A stretch of DNA of 64,000 bases, taken from the NCBI RefSeq assembly GCF_001941825.1, contig NZ_CP019038.1:1-64000 (forward strand), written 5' to 3'. The translations under genes were made by a program, and so were the position numbers. The notes beneath the pieces are model-generated. The model saw only the letters and a program-made list of their open reading frames with translations, searched no databases and was not told the DNA's origin. This document shows positions 42,353-52,473 of the stretch, piece after piece (the first letter of the stretch is position 1; each line of letters starts with the position of its first letter). Origin of the DNA: Massilia putida. Its GTDB lineage: Bacteria > Pseudomonadota > Gammaproteobacteria > Burkholderiales > Burkholderiaceae_D.

Positions 42353-42751
42353 ATGACAGAGAAAATGACCATCAGCCGCTTGGCCAGCGCCGCCGGCGTG
42401 AATGTGGAGACGGTCCGGTTCTATCAACGAAGTGGACTGATCGATGAGCCGGCGCGGCCGTACAGCGGCTACCGCACCTATGCGGGCGAGGATGTACGCC
42501 GGATTCGCTTCATCAAGCGGGCACAACACCTTGGCTTTACGCTCGATGAAATCGCGAGTCTTCTCAAGCTGGAAGGCTCGCAGACCTGTGCCAGCACCCG
42601 CGACCTGGCAGCGAAGAAGCTCGCCATGGTAGAGGCTAAATTAAGCGATCTGCTTGCAATGAAGACAGCGCTCGCAACGATGGTATCGCGCTGTGATAGC
42701 GAGCATCCTGGTGCCGGTTGCCCAATAATCCAGGCACTGATCGATGACTGA
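42353..42751 (+). CDS. merR: MerR mercury-responsive regulator
   Basis: 132 residues. HTH and wing: ISRLASAAGVNVETVRFYQR and SGYRTYAGEDVRRIRFIKRA. The Hg-binding cysteines occur in SQTCAS, SRCDSE and GAGCPI, the three-Cys arrangement of MerR. It represses and, with Hg(II), activates the divergent merT promoter. Confidence 0.93.
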   Translation: MTEKMTISRLASAAGVNVETVRFYQRSGLIDEPARPYSGYRTYAGEDVRRIRFIKRAQHLGFTLDEIASLLKLEGSQTCASTRDLAAKKLAMVEAKLSDLLAMKTALATMVSRCDSEHPGAGCPIIQALIDD

Positions 42752-42836
42752 TTTCTTTCACGTCCTTGCCAGTGGCCGGCCAGTCGCAGCGGCAAACAAG
42801 GTGTTAACGGTTCGCATCTTACCTGCAAGAGCGTTC

Positions 42837-43034
42837 TCAAGGTATTAATCGACTCTCAGAGGAGAAAACAAGCCGGAGGTGGCGCGTCCTTCGTGCCTGT
42901 TCATCGGCCTGGTCGCGCTCGGACAGTGCTTCCAGTGCCTGGAGTAGGAACTCGGCAATTTGCCAGTCCTTCTCCCTGCACGCGCGTCCGAATGCCGCTG
43001 TGATGTCATCAGATAACGTGGTCGATTCGCTCAT
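42837..43034 (-). CDS. Small protein of unknown function after the CcdA-like gene
   Basis: 65 residues from the ATG at 43034 (GGTGA upstream). It is charged and helical (DDITAAFGRACREKDWQIAE, FLLQALEALSERDQADEQAR), with one Cys and no signal. I do not recognise it. It is 21 bp after the CcdA-like gene and likely the last gene of that operon. Confidence 0.6.
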   Translation of the reverse strand: MSESTTLSDDITAAFGRACREKDWQIAEFLLQALEALSERDQADEQARRTRHLRLVFSSESRLIP

Positions 43035-43055
43035 GGCGATCACCGTTGAGGCGGC

Positions 43056-43757
43056 TCACGCCGCCAGCGATGGAATGATGAAGAAATAGGCGTTCAGCAT
43101 GTATAGCCCCGCCGCGATCAGCGCGATGCCACCGATGACTTCGAACGTTTTCGAGTATTTGGAAAATGGCTTCAAGTTCTCCAGCCAGCCTATAGCCCAC
43201 GCCCCCAAGCCAACAGGGATCGAGCGCCCGATCGCGAATGCCAACAGCAACGCAGCGCCCAGTAGTGGCGAGCCGGCCGAAGCGGCCCCTCCCAACAGGA
43301 CCAGCAAGGCTGGCGTGCAAAATGGGCAGACCGCTACCGAGAAGACCATGCCCAACGTGAAGGCGCCCCAAACGCCGGTAACACGCCGCGCGCGAACGGA
43401 CACGGTCGGGAGCGGCAATCGAAGCCAGCCCGGCCAGATCAGACCGAGGAGAATCAGGAACGGCCCAAGCACGAGTCCCCATTGGCGCCCGAGCAGGCGC
43501 GCGACCCAAAGTCCGCTCAGGCCGGCCAGCAACCCGAGCAGCACGTGCATCGCGAGCATGCCAAGAATGAACATGCTTCCAAAGGTGATGGACTCGCTCC
43601 GGTCCCGCGCCTTTGTGACGTAAGCGAGCGACACCGGGATCGCCGCGACGGCCACGGGATTCAGGCTGAAGAAGAGACCGGTCAGAAACCCTACGCCAAC
43701 AGCAGCGAAACCGGCATGCTGGACGGCTTGCCCCAGCGCTGAGGGATCCATGATCAT
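43056..43757 (-). CDS. CcdA/DsbD-like thiol-redox membrane protein
   Basis: 233 residues, six to seven membrane helices. Helix 1 (GFLTGLFFSLNPVAVAAIPV) aligns with the CcdA core but lacks its Cys (usual SPC), while helix 4 has FSVAVCPFCTPALLVLLGG with a CPFC pair. It starts in an ATGA overlap with the thioredoxin-like gene. Such proteins carry electrons across the membrane to periplasmic thiols; the changed Cys pattern suggests a metal-thiol role or different partner. Encoded with a MerR regulator opposite an ATPase. Confidence 0.75.
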   Translation of the reverse strand: MIMDPSALGQAVQHAGFAAVGVGFLTGLFFSLNPVAVAAIPVSLAYVTKARDRSESITFGSMFILGMLAMHVLLGLLAGLSGLWVARLLGRQWGLVLGPFLILLGLIWPGWLRLPLPTVSVRARRVTGVWGAFTLGMVFSVAVCPFCTPALLVLLGGAASAGSPLLGAALLLAFAIGRSIPVGLGAWAIGWLENLKPFSKYSKTFEVIGGIALIAAGLYMLNAYFFIIPSLAA

Positions 43758-44020
43758 GACCTTTCCACGCTGGCCGCCTTACGAGCGATGGCAGCGGCAA
43801 ACTGCTTCACGTTTGGCAGCGCCGGGAACTCGAGCACTCCCTCGATGGCGATGGCCGGCAAGGTAAGCACCCCAAGTTCGACGGCATATTCCATATGCTC
43901 GAGCACGTTCAACTCGCACCACTCGACGTCAGGGATGCACTGGCTGGCAGCTGCCTTGAGATTCTCACGATTGGCAGCGCATTTGTCGCAGCCTGGTGCG
44001 TAGAACAGTTCAATCTTCAC
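43754..44020 (-). CDS. Thioredoxin-fold small protein with CDKC motif
   Basis: 88 residues from a GTG that overlaps the MerR stop (GTGA). KIELFYAPGCDKCAANRENL gives a CxxC active site; TLPAIAIEGVLEFPALP has the cis-Pro loop. No signal peptide, so it is cytoplasmic. Translational coupling with the regulator upstream and the CcdA-like gene downstream suggests one redox or metal-thiol pathway. Confidence 0.8.
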   Translation of the reverse strand: MKIELFYAPGCDKCAANRENLKAAASQCIPDVEWCELNVLEHMEYAVELGVLTLPAIAIEGVLEFPALPNVKQFAAAIARKAASVERS

Positions 44021-44445
44021 GTTTTTCCTTCGTTGTCGGAAGATGTGCTTGCCTTCTCGAGAGCCGCCAGGATCGGGCAGCCGTTGATAGGGTGGGTTTC
44101 ATTGGCACAGTCAGCGATCAAATGGTCCAGCGCCTTGGACATGGCCGAGAGTGCCCGTATCTTTCCCTCCACCTGCAGCTTCTTTTCGATCGCCCGCTGC
44201 CGGACATCGCCACAGCAGGCCTCGCTCTGGCCGCGCAACACCAGCAACTGCTGGATTTCGCCCAGCGTGAAGCCGCAGTCCCGCGCCTGTTTGATGAACC
44301 GGAGCCGGACGACCGAATCCTCATCATAGAGCCGGTAACCGCCTTCGCTCTTGCTCGCCGGAGCGAGTAGGCCCTCGCGCTCATAAAACCGCAGCGTATC
44401 GACCGTCACGCCCGACAATGTTGCCAGTTTTCCTATCGTTATCAC
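44017..44445 (-). CDS. MerR-family heavy-metal regulator (PbrR/CadR/ZntR type)
   Basis: 142 residues from a GTG at 44445 with GGAGG 5 bp upstream; the open frame is 16 codons longer. ITIGKLATLSGVTVDTLRFY and GGYRLYDEDSVVRLRFIKQA form the HTH. Metal-site residues: SEACCGDV in the region of ZntR Cys79, then IADCANETH and INGCPI (Cys114 and Cys124 equivalents). Three thiolates plus a His suit Pb, Cd, Zn or Hg. Its own promoter (44463-44493) resembles those before cadA and the czcC-like gene. Confidence 0.88.
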   Translation of the reverse strand: MITIGKLATLSGVTVDTLRFYEREGLLAPASKSEGGYRLYDEDSVVRLRFIKQARDCGFTLGEIQQLLVLRGQSEACCGDVRQRAIEKKLQVEGKIRALSAMSKALDHLIADCANETHPINGCPILAALEKASTSSDNEGKT

Positions 44446-44462
44446 TTGCACCTCCGATTGCA

Positions 44463-44493
44463 TTCTAAACCCTGGAGGTAGGTCCAGAGTCAA
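44463..44493 (-). promoter_or_regulatory. MerR-type promoter-operator of the regulator-thioredoxin-CcdA operon
   Basis: Minus-strand -35 TTGACT (44488-44493), 19-bp spacer and -10 TTAGAA (44463-44468). The spacer has the dyad ACTCTGGA-N6-TCCAGGGT (7 of 8 pairs). This indicates metal-dependent autoactivation. The divergent ATPase gene starts 87 bp away. Confidence 0.8.
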
Positions 44494-44579
44494 GCCCTGT
44501 CTTGCGAGCGAAAAGGCCTTGACCCTTGACTATGCTCCAGCCTTCAGAATGGCGGCATTCGACAACTTCGGACCAACTC

Positions 44580-47039
44580 ATGAGCACGGCTGAAAGCACT
44601 CTGGAGGCTTCTTCTAATCTGGAAAGCCCTATGTGGACACAGGAACCAGGTAGCCACCCCGACCGGATGCGCATGCGAGCGCGGGTCGCCGGGATGCACT
44701 GCTCACTTTGCACGGGCACGATTGAAAAGGCGCTGCGCCAGCACCCGGGCGTCGACGCCGTGGCCGTCAGCCTTACGCACGAGCAGGCGCTGGTGGAGTA
44801 CGACCCGGCCAAGGTTCGGCCACAGGTACTGCTGGAGACTCTGCGCCAGATGGGCTACAGCATTTCGGATCCACGCAAGCTAAAGCCCTTTGAAGAGGAT
44901 GAACGCGATCTGGTACATGGAGCAAGGCGGTTTCTTTGGGCGACGTTCTTCAGCCTGGGGTCGCTGACGCTGGTCGCGCGGCCGGGGGATTTCTGGTACG
45001 CACTACTCGAAGCGTTTGTCGCCGTATCGCTCATTGCGGCGGTGTTCCTCGTATTGCGCCCGCGCGGCTGGGCGCAAGCGACTGCAGGAACACTCCTTGC
45101 GCTGGTCGAAGTCATTGGCCTGACATGGCTGCGGCAAAGCGGGCGGATGGGGGGCCACGAAGCTTGGCTCGCTGCCGTTCTTGCCGTGGTAGTCGTCTTC
45201 GTGCTCGCGCGGCAAATCCTTTACATCGCCTGGCAATCGCTGCGACGCCGGATCATCAACCAGCACGTCTTGCTGGAAGGAGCGGCGTTTGCGGGCCTGG
45301 CCGGCGGCGTGTACGGCATCGTTGCCGGCGGCCCGACCTTTCCGGCAGCCCCCTTCTTCTGTGTGGCTGTCATGGTCTGCAATTACCACATCTTTTCGGA
45401 GTGGCTATCGCTAATCGTGAAGACGCGCAGCTCACAAGCGGTGCGGCGCTTGCTTGATCTGCAGCCCGACACCGCGTACGTGCTGCGTAATGGCCAGGAA
45501 CAAGAGCTTCCGATCGAACAGGTCGTTATCGGCGACCTGGTGCGTGTCCGTCCTGGCCAGCGTATCCCGGTCGACGGCGTCGTGGCCGACGGCCATTCGT
45601 CCGTCGACGTCTCGCTGGTCACCGGCGAGCCGCTTCCGGTCGAGTGCAGGGCCGGCGGCACTGTCGTCGGGGGATCGATGAACGGACTGGGTACATTACT
45701 TGTTCGCGTGACCGCGGTCGGAGCAAGCAGTTTTCTGCAGCGCGTAGTGCAAGAGGTCGAGGATGCCCGCGCCTTGAAGCCCGGAATGCTGCACCTGGTC
45801 GACAAGGTGCTGAAGCTCTACGCTCCTGCCGTGCTGTCGCTGTCCGCACTTTCCTTTCTCGCCTGGTGGATTCTCCCTTTGCTGACCGGCAACAGCCCGG
45901 GCATCGAGCGTGCCGTGTTTGCAGGCCTTACGGTTCTCGTGATGGGCTACCCTTGCGCCCTCGGCATCTCGGCGCCGCTGGCGATCGTTCGCGGTGCTGG
46001 CGAAGCTGCGGAGCGCGGCATACTGATGCGCACGGGCGAAGCCTTCCAGGGGTTGCGGCTGGTGACACACATCGTGTTCGACAAGACGGGGACGCTTACC
46101 GAAGGCAAGCCGGATCTGCTTGAACTGGAAGCTGTGAGCGACACGGAAGACGAATTACTTGGCGTGGCGGCCGCGGTGGAAACGGCTTCGGAGCACCCGC
46201 TGGCAAAAGCCGTAATGACTGCAGCGCTGGAACGCGGGATTGGACTGCCGCCGCTCGACCACTTTGAAGCGGTGCCGGGCCGGGGCGTGCGGGCGACGCT
46301 GAAGAATCAAATGGTCCTGGTCGGAAATATTGTGTTTTTCAAAGAGCAGGCAGTGCCCTTGGGGGACATCGAGTCGCGGGTACGAACGCTGGAAGAAAAA
46401 GGCAGGACCGTCGTTCTCGTAGCGCGCGAGAACGCAGTTCTCGGGTTGCTCGCCTTCGGTGATGCCGTTCGGCCGAACGCCAAATATACGATAGACCGGC
46501 TACGCCAGGCAGGAATACGCACGATCCTGATGAGTGGCGATAACAGGGCTGCCGTCGAGCGTGTAGGAAACGAGGTCGGGGTCGATGAGGTTCATGCAGG
46601 CTTGCTTCCGCAGGAGAAGGCAAGCCTGATCAGGACGATGCAGCAAGCCGGAAGTGTCGCGATGGTCGGCGATGGGATCAACGACTCGGTCGCCCTGATG
46701 CAGGCAAACGTCGGAATCGCGATGGGGAATGGCGCCGACATCGCGATTGATGCGGCGGACATCATCATCTTGAACAACCGCCTGGAAGCGGTTCTGGATG
46801 CCCGCGAGATCAGCCGCTGGAGCTACCGCAAGATGTTGCAGAACGTCTGTCTGGCCATCATGTTCAACGGGATCGGGATCCCGCTTGCTGCGACCGGCCT
46901 GGTCTACCCCATCTGGGCGATGGCGGCAATGGCGTTCAGCGTCACCGCCATTTTTTCGAACTCGCTACGCGGTCGGCCCCGCCTCTTCTTCGATGCGATT
47001 TTGAGCGTCGGACGCGCGGCGGAGCCGGTCAGGATTTGA
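44580..47039 (+). CDS. P1B-type ATPase with atypical YPC metal motif
   Basis: 819 residues from the ATG at 44580; the frame is open to a TTG at 44526. One HMA domain with [15 protein letters not shown] (CSLC 41-44). The transmembrane site reads [13 protein letters not shown] (457-459) where CPC, SPC or TPC is usual. D501 is in DKTGT, SEHPLAK is present, and the hinge reads [12 protein letters not shown] instead of APAL. The last helices ([28 protein letters not shown]) resemble Cu-type pumps. Metal specificity is open. It is divergent from a MerR-thioredoxin-CcdA operon and followed by an HMA protein. Confidence 0.85.
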   Translation: MSTAESTLEASSNLESPMWTQEPGSHPDRMRMRARVAGMHCSLCTGTIEKALRQHPGVDAVAVSLTHEQALVEYDPAKVRPQVLLETLRQMGYSISDPRKLKPFEEDERDLVHGARRFLWATFFSLGSLTLVARPGDFWYALLEAFVAVSLIAAVFLVLRPRGWAQATAGTLLALVEVIGLTWLRQSGRMGGHEAWLAAVLAVVVVFVLARQILYIAWQSLRRRIINQHVLLEGAAFAGLAGGVYGIVAGGPTFPAAPFFCVAVMVCNYHIFSEWLSLIVKTRSSQAVRRLLDLQPDTAYVLRNGQEQELPIEQVVIGDLVRVRPGQRIPVDGVVADGHSSVDVSLVTGEPLPVECRAGGTVVGGSMNGLGTLLVRVTAVGASSFLQRVVQEVEDARALKPGMLHLVDKVLKLYAPAVLSLSALSFLAWWILPLLTGNSPGIERAVFAGLTVLVMGYPCALGISAPLAIVRGAGEAAERGILMRTGEAFQGLRLVTHIVFDKTGTLTEGKPDLLELEAVSDTEDELLGVAAAVETASEHPLAKAVMTAALERGIGLPPLDHFEAVPGRGVRATLKNQMVLVGNIVFFKEQAVPLGDIESRVRTLEEKGRTVVLVARENAVLGLLAFGDAVRPNAKYTIDRLRQAGIRTILMSGDNRAAVERVGNEVGVDEVHAGLLPQEKASLIRTMQQAGSVAMVGDGINDSVALMQANVGIAMGNGADIAIDAADIIILNNRLEAVLDAREISRWSYRKMLQNVCLAIMFNGIGIPLAATGLVYPIWAMAAMAFSVTAIFSNSLRGRPRLFFDAILSVGRAAEPVRI

Positions 47040-47063
47040 ACTGTTATAGGAAAGGATATCAAC

Positions 47064-47291
47064 ATGATTGCCAAGGTCGATTTCGAGGTGATTGGCGAGG
47101 AGAAGATGCATTGCGGTGGCTGCGAGACCCGGGTCCGTTTTTCGCTGGGACGGATGCCCGGCGTTCAAGAAGTGGTTGCCAGCGCGAAGACACAGCGCAT
47201 CGCTGTTGTCATCACCCCCGAACTGGTGACAGCTGAACAAATATTGGCGACCCTGAAGATTGCGGGCTTCGAAGCCAGGATCTTGAGCTGA
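47064..47291 (+). CDS. HMA-domain metallochaperone
   Basis: 75 residues with KMHCGGCETRVRFSLGRMPG, a CGGC metal site, and the beta-alpha-beta-beta-alpha-beta length of an HMA domain. No signal peptide, so it is cytoplasmic. It is 24 bp after the YPC ATPase gene and probably delivers metal to it. Confidence 0.85.
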   Translation: MIAKVDFEVIGEEKMHCGGCETRVRFSLGRMPGVQEVVASAKTQRIAVVITPELVTAEQILATLKIAGFEARILS

Positions 47292-47449
47292 TTGCGAGAC
47301 GATTGACGACTGAAGTGCGCGGCGAGCATTCAACGTAAGTACATTTTGCCGCCATCCGCCAAGCGGGTTCAAGACACCGTCAGCTTGTCCTTGATGAAGA
47401 AGCAGCCGCCGCCGAATGATCACTATTTCCCGAAACGAGAATATTAACA

Positions 47450-48646
47450 ATGACCTCAACGACCATTGATATGAACCGACAGCGCGAAGCGCTGCTACGC
47501 GTGCTCGCTGCCGCAACGTTCATCATCTTCTTTCAGGCCTTCATGGTGGCCCCCATCATTCCCCAGCTAGCGGCCACATTCGCGGTCTCGCCGCACGAAA
47601 CCGGGTTCATCGTCCCTGCGTATCTCATTCCATACGGTGCGGCAACGCTCGCCTACGGTTTGTTGGCCGACCGCATCGGCATCTGGCGGATCATGGCCGC
47701 CTCGCTGTGCGCGTTTGCGCTGCTGACGTCCTTGACAGCTACGGCACAGTCGATCACGCAACTCGCGTTTTGGCGCCTGATGACCGGCCTCGGCGCAAGT
47801 GGCGTCGTGCCGCTGGCCCTTGTCCTGATCGGCCGGTTATTCCCTTATGAGCGGCGAGGGCGCCCCCTGGGCTGGCTGTTTGGCGCCATGGCCGGCGGTA
47901 TGGCTTTCGGTTCCACCATCGGCGCCGTTCTGGAGCCGTACACTGGATGGCGCATCATCTTCATCGGCGTCGGCATCGCGGGGGCTGGCATCTTGGCCGT
48001 TCTGCTTCCGTATCGGAATCTGATCGCAGACGCGACCCAGTCCATCCAGGGCGGCTGGAGCATGCTATTTCAAGCATATCGCGGTCTGATCACATCGGCA
48101 CGGGGCCAGCGTACTTATCTCTTTGTGTTGCTCAATTCGATTTTCCACTCGGGCGTCTTCACATGGCTCGGCTTGTATTTCGAGCGGCAGTATGGCCTGG
48201 GCCCCGTCGGTATCGGCTTGGCATTGCTCGGTTACGGCGTCCCCGGCTTTTTGTTCGGACCCTTGATCGGACGCGCCGCAGATCGCTTCGGCCGCGGGCG
48301 CATTGTGCCACTCGGCCTGGGCCTCGGCGCACTGGCCGCTGCAGCGCTGCTCTCGCATACATCGTTGCTGGTCGCAGCGCTTGCGGTAACTGTGTTGTCG
48401 CTGGGTTATGACATGACCCAGCCGCTGTTCGCCGGCATCGTGACATCCCTCGGGGGCCAGCGCCCAGGACAAGCGATGGGCCTGAACGTATTTATGTTAT
48501 TCATCGGTTTCGGGCTGGGCAGTCTCATCTTCGGGGAGGTGCTGAGCTTATTTGACTTCGGAAAGGCATTGACCCTTTTTGCCGTGGTGGAAGCGGTACT
48601 TTGTTTACTCGCGTTTAGGCTTTTCCGTGAGGAAACCGCGTCCTGA
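47450..48646 (+). CDS. MFS transporter
   Basis: 398 residues, twelve membrane segments. MVAPIIPQLAATFAVSPHET and GLLADRIGIWRIMAASLCA give the MFS start and loop 2-3; RPLGWLFGAMAGGMAFGSTI and RPGQAMGLNVFMLFIGFGLG follow. The family (drug/proton antiporter 1 type) does not reveal the substrate. 158 bp separate it from the HMA gene, so co-transcription is uncertain. It ends 16 bp before the left repeat of the Tn3 unit. Confidence 0.75.
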   Translation: MTSTTIDMNRQREALLRVLAAATFIIFFQAFMVAPIIPQLAATFAVSPHETGFIVPAYLIPYGAATLAYGLLADRIGIWRIMAASLCAFALLTSLTATAQSITQLAFWRLMTGLGASGVVPLALVLIGRLFPYERRGRPLGWLFGAMAGGMAFGSTIGAVLEPYTGWRIIFIGVGIAGAGILAVLLPYRNLIADATQSIQGGWSMLFQAYRGLITSARGQRTYLFVLLNSIFHSGVFTWLGLYFERQYGLGPVGIGLALLGYGVPGFLFGPLIGRAADRFGRGRIVPLGLGLGALAAAALLSHTSLLVAALAVTVLSLGYDMTQPLFAGIVTSLGGQRPGQAMGLNVFMLFIGFGLGSLIFGEVLSLFDFGKALTLFAVVEAVLCLLAFRLFREETAS

Positions 48647-48662
48647 ACGGAAAGATGGATTA

Positions 48663-48700
48663 GGGGCGAACAGGGAAAACGGAAAAAATCGGGCGCTAAG
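48663..48700 (+). repeat. Left 38-bp terminal inverted repeat of a Tn3-family unit
   Basis: Begins GGGGCGAACA, contains GGGAAAACGGAAAAAATC and ends GGGCGCTAAG, a Tn3/Tn21-type terminus. It matches the inverted copy at 57033-57070 at 35 of 38 positions. Confidence 0.9.
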
Positions 48701-48705
48701 CCCTA

Positions 48706-51672
48706 TCACCGCTCCTTGAAGTCCCGCAGCGGCCGGTATTTCCCCTCATCGACCTTCCGGTTCTGCCTCCAGACGTAATCCCCGGTCAGGTTGATGTGCT
48801 CCCAGCCCAAGGGCGACAAGAATTGCAGCAGGCGGGCATCGGGGAGCTTGCCCGACTCGCGCAAGGCCTGCGTTGCCCTCTCCAGATAGACCGTATTCCA
48901 CAGCACGATGGCGGCTGTCACCAGGTTCAGGCCGCTGGCGCGGTACCGTTGTTGCTCGAATGTCCGGTCGCGGATTTCGCCCAACCGATGAATGAAGACC
49001 GCCCTGGCCAGCGCGTTGCGCGCCTCCCCTTTGTTCAAACCGGCGTGCACGCGGCGGCGCAGCTCGACGTTCTGGAGCCAGTCCAAGATGAACAACGTGC
49101 GTTCGATCCTGCCCAGCTCGCGCAGCGCGATCGCCAAGCCATTTTGCCGCGGGTAGCTGCCGAGCTTGCGCAGCATGAGGGAGGCCGTGACGGTCCCATG
49201 CTTGATCGAGGCGGCCAGGCGCAGCACGTCGTCCCAATGAGCGCGCAGGTGCTTGATGTTCAAACTACCGCCGATCATGGAGCGGAGTGCCGGGTGGTCC
49301 GCTACCTTGCCGGGCACGTACAGCTTGGTGTCGCCCAGGTCGCGGATGCGTGGCGCGAAGCGGAACCCGAGCAAGTGCATCAGCGCGAACACGTGGTCCG
49401 TGAACCCGGCAGTGTCAGTGTAGTGCTCCTCAATGCGCAGATCCGATTCATGGTACAGCAGGCCGTCCAGCACATAGGTTGAATCGCGAACGCCGACGTT
49501 GACCACCCTGGTGCTGAAAGGGGCGTATTGGTCCGAGATGTGGGTGTAGAACAGCTTGCCCGGCTCGGCGCCGTATTTCGGGTTGATGTGGCCCGTACTC
49601 TCCGCCCGTCCGCCGGCGCGGAAGCGCTGGCCGTCCGACGAGGACGTCGTGCCGTCGCCCCAGTTCTCAGCGAACGCATGCTTGAACTGGGCGTTGACGA
49701 GATCGGCCAGGCCCGCCGAATATGTCTCGTCCCGGATGTGCCAGGCCTGCAACCAGGACAGCTTCGCATAGGTCGCCCCCGGGCTGGATTCCGCCATCTT
49801 GGTCAGGCCGAGATTGATCGCGTCGGCCAGGATCGCCGACAACAGCAGCGTGCGGTCTTTGGCCTGTTCGCCGCTCTTGAGGTGGACGAAATGGCGGGTG
49901 AATCCGGTCCAGTCGTCCACGTCCATCAGCAGCTCCGTGATCTTGATACGAGGCAGCAGGCCGCCGGTGATGTCGATCAGCGCCTGGGCCTCTTCCGGAA
50001 CCACGGCATCCTGCGGGCTGATCCGCAGTCCGGTTTCGGTGATAATCGCGTCGGGCAGTTCATTGGTCAGCGCCAGGTGGTTGACCTTGGCCAGTTGCTG
50101 TTCGAGCAGCAACAAGCGGTTATGCAGGTATTGGTCACAGTCCTGGTTGACCGCGATCGGCAGTTCGCACGCTGTCTTCATGGCGCCGAATTTCGCCGTC
50201 GGCAGCAGGTATTCCTCGAAGTCGCGGAACTGGCGCGATCCCTGGACCCAGATATCGCCGGACCGCAGCGAATTCTTCAACTCCGACAGCACGCAGATTT
50301 CGTAGAAACGGCGGTCAAGCCCCTCGTCGGTAATGACGAGCGGCTTCCAGCGCGCCTTGACGAAAGTGATTGGTGCGTCGTCGGGCACCTTGCGCGCGCC
50401 GGTCATATTCATTTCGCGCAGCACGTCGATTGCGTCGAGCACCGCTTGCGCGGCCGGCGCCGCCTTCAGCTTGAGCCCATCCAGGAACTCGGGTGTATAG
50501 CGGCGCAGCGTGCTGTATTGGTCGCCGACCAGCGACAGGTGGTCGAACGACTCGGGCTGCGCCAGCTGGCCGGCCTCGGTGACGCTCAGCGCGAACTCAG
50601 ACCATGGAAGGATCGCCTCGATCGCGGCGTATGGGTCGCCGCCCGATTCCTTGGCTTCAACCAGTGCTCGGCCGACCTTCGAATACAGCCGCACCTTGTC
50701 GTTGATCGCCTTGCCCTGCTTCTGGAAGTCCTGCTGATGCTTGTTCTTGGCGGCGCTGAACAGCTTGATCATGATTCGGTCGTGCAGGTCGACCAGTTCG
50801 TCCGTCACGGTGGCCATGCCCTCGATGGCCAGCGCCGCCAGCGTCGCGTAGCGTCGCTCATCCTCGAACTTGGCCAGGTCGCGCGGCGTCATCTGCGCGC
50901 CTTCGCGGGCCATCTTCAGCAGCCGGTTCTGGTGGATTTGGCGGCCCAGCCCGTCCGGCAGGGCGAGCGACTGGAACACTTTGAGGCGTTCGATGTGCTC
51001 GCGCATGTAGCGGGAATTGGGCTTGAGCGGCGACTGGCGGAGCCACACGAGCCAGGTAATGCTCATGTCAGGCGCGACGTTGAGCAGGTTGTCCAGGGAG
51101 CGCTTGTGGTGGCGCTCCAGCGGCTCGATCAACGTGCGATAGAGCCGCCGGTTCGCCCTCGTCACGGCCTCGGCGCAGGCGCGCTCGATGACGGTCAACG
51201 CCGGCAGAATGATGCGCTTCTGGCGCAGCGTTTCGAGGGAATGCGCAGCCAGGATCATGGCCTTGTCGGTCTGCATGGCGAGGTCAGCCAGGCTGTGTAC
51301 CAGCTTGCGGAAATCAGGCAGGCCAAACACGGACAGCCCGAGGTAAGCGCGCAGCTCGTGCAGGTGCTCGTTGCGCGTTTTCTCCCGTCCGCCATATTCC
51401 GGCCAGGCGCCGGCGTCGCCGCGCACCTGCTTGGCAACCCAATGGATCACAGGATCTGGCAGCATGGTGTCGCTGGCCAACGCGTAGCCAGGGTAGCGCA
51501 GCAGGCACATCTGCACGGCGAAGCCGAGGCGGTTTGCGGCGCCACGGCGTTGCCGGATCAACGCCAGGTCGGCGTCCGTGAAGCTATATTGTTGGATCAG
51601 ATCATCCTGACTTTCGGGCAACACGAGCAGGCTGTCGCGTTCAGTATCGGAAAGCAGTGAGCGGCGTGGCAT
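48706..51672 (-). CDS. tnpA: Tn3-family transposase TnpA (Tn21-like)
   Basis: 988 residues, full length. The N-terminus [20 protein letters not shown] and the C-terminus [20 protein letters not shown] are typical of the Tn21/Tn501 branch; [20 protein letters not shown] and the region with [20 protein letters not shown] contain catalytic-domain motifs. It catalyses replicative transposition from the 38-bp ends. Its stop lies 6 bp inside the left terminal repeat. No frameshift was seen. Confidence 0.93.
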   Translation of the reverse strand: MPRRSLLSDTERDSLLVLPESQDDLIQQYSFTDADLALIRQRRGAANRLGFAVQMCLLRYPGYALASDTMLPDPVIHWVAKQVRGDAGAWPEYGGREKTRNEHLHELRAYLGLSVFGLPDFRKLVHSLADLAMQTDKAMILAAHSLETLRQKRIILPALTVIERACAEAVTRANRRLYRTLIEPLERHHKRSLDNLLNVAPDMSITWLVWLRQSPLKPNSRYMREHIERLKVFQSLALPDGLGRQIHQNRLLKMAREGAQMTPRDLAKFEDERRYATLAALAIEGMATVTDELVDLHDRIMIKLFSAAKNKHQQDFQKQGKAINDKVRLYSKVGRALVEAKESGGDPYAAIEAILPWSEFALSVTEAGQLAQPESFDHLSLVGDQYSTLRRYTPEFLDGLKLKAAPAAQAVLDAIDVLREMNMTGARKVPDDAPITFVKARWKPLVITDEGLDRRFYEICVLSELKNSLRSGDIWVQGSRQFRDFEEYLLPTAKFGAMKTACELPIAVNQDCDQYLHNRLLLLEQQLAKVNHLALTNELPDAIITETGLRISPQDAVVPEEAQALIDITGGLLPRIKITELLMDVDDWTGFTRHFVHLKSGEQAKDRTLLLSAILADAINLGLTKMAESSPGATYAKLSWLQAWHIRDETYSAGLADLVNAQFKHAFAENWGDGTTSSSDGQRFRAGGRAESTGHINPKYGAEPGKLFYTHISDQYAPFSTRVVNVGVRDSTYVLDGLLYHESDLRIEEHYTDTAGFTDHVFALMHLLGFRFAPRIRDLGDTKLYVPGKVADHPALRSMIGGSLNIKHLRAHWDDVLRLAASIKHGTVTASLMLRKLGSYPRQNGLAIALRELGRIERTLFILDWLQNVELRRRVHAGLNKGEARNALARAVFIHRLGEIRDRTFEQQRYRASGLNLVTAAIVLWNTVYLERATQALRESGKLPDARLLQFLSPLGWEHINLTGDYVWRQNRKVDEGKYRPLRDFKER

Positions 51673-51762
51673 TTGTTCGATTTCTTGGAAATCTGATGAA
51701 AGAGAAGCACATGGAGCAGAGAATCCGGGCTCAGGGCTGTCCGATCATGAGTGCATGAACGT

Positions 51763-52326
51763 TCATACGGTGCGCGTTTTTAGGTACTGGTAGAGGGTTT
51801 CTCGACTGATGCCAAGGTCGCGGGCCACGACCGCTTTCGGCTCGCCGGCGGCGACCCGAGTGCGTAGCTCAGTCACACGCTCGGGCGCGAGCGCTTTTTT
51901 GCGGCCACGGTAGGCCCCACGTTGCTTGGCCAGCGCGATCCCCTCGCGCTGCCGTTCACGGATCAGGGCGCGCTCGAACTCGGCAAAGGCGCCCATGACC
52001 GACAGCATCAGGTTCGCCATTGGCGAGTCCTCACCGGTAAAGGCCAAACACTCCTTGGCGAACTCGATGCGTACGCCGCGCCTGGTCAGGCTCTGCACAA
52101 GGCGCCGGAGGTCATCCAGGTTGCGGGCCAAGCGGTCCATACTGTGCACGACCACGGTATCCCCCTCGCGCACGAAGCCCAGCAGCGCTTCCAGCTGCGG
52201 CCGTTGAGTGTCTTTGCCCGATGCCTTGTCGGTGAATACCCTGTCGACTTGTGCATGTTCGAGCTGCCGGTCCGGGTTCTGGTCGAAACTACTGACCCTG
52301 ACGTAACCGATTCGTTGGCCCTTCAA
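51763..52326 (-). CDS. tnpR: Tn3-family serine resolvase TnpR
   Basis: 187 residues from a TTG with AAGGAGG upstream. IGYVRVSSFDQNPDRQL carries the catalytic Ser (VSS); VVVHSMDRLARNLDDLR and the E-helix MLSVMGAFAEFERALIRERQ follow. The C-terminal HTH is AVVARDLGISRETLYQYLK. It resolves cointegrates at res, expected in the 52340-52440 region upstream of its start. Confidence 0.93.
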   Translation of the reverse strand: MKGQRIGYVRVSSFDQNPDRQLEHAQVDRVFTDKASGKDTQRPQLEALLGFVREGDTVVVHSMDRLARNLDDLRRLVQSLTRRGVRIEFAKECLAFTGEDSPMANLMLSVMGAFAEFERALIRERQREGIALAKQRGAYRGRKKALAPERVTELRTRVAAGEPKAVVARDLGISRETLYQYLKTRTV

Positions 52327-52339
52327 GGAACCTCCTTGT

Positions 52340-52440
52340 TGTGAATGTCAGGCTGAAATCTATGAGCCTTCCGGTCAGGTGTCAATAAAATGTTTATATG
52401 ACTCTATCCTGACGCATTTTGCAGGGCCCTCCTGACGCCT
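52340..52440. other. Probable res site region of the Tn3 unit
   Basis: Upstream of tnpR this stretch contains repeated TGTCAGG, GGTCAGGTGTCA and CCTGACGC half-sites in both orientations, as expected for the subsites of a res site. Exact subsites were not resolved. The remaining intergenic DNA to 52581 holds one inverted repeat and no gene. Confidence 0.5.
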
Positions 52441-52453
52441 AATTGGGGTGTAG

Positions 52454-52473
52454 CCTAAGCTCACATGCTTAGG
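52454..52473. repeat. Inverted repeat CCTAAGC-N6-GCTTAGG
   Basis: A perfect 7-bp dyad with a 6-bp loop between the res region and the tauE-like gene, on the downstream side of that minus-strand gene. There is no U-run. It could be a terminator hairpin for the sulfur operon or a recombination scar. Confidence 0.4.

Noticed and set aside
49528..51660. Very long plus-strand open frame of 710 residues opposite tnpA
   Set aside because: It is the antisense shadow of the intact, high-GC tnpA gene and has no domain of its own.
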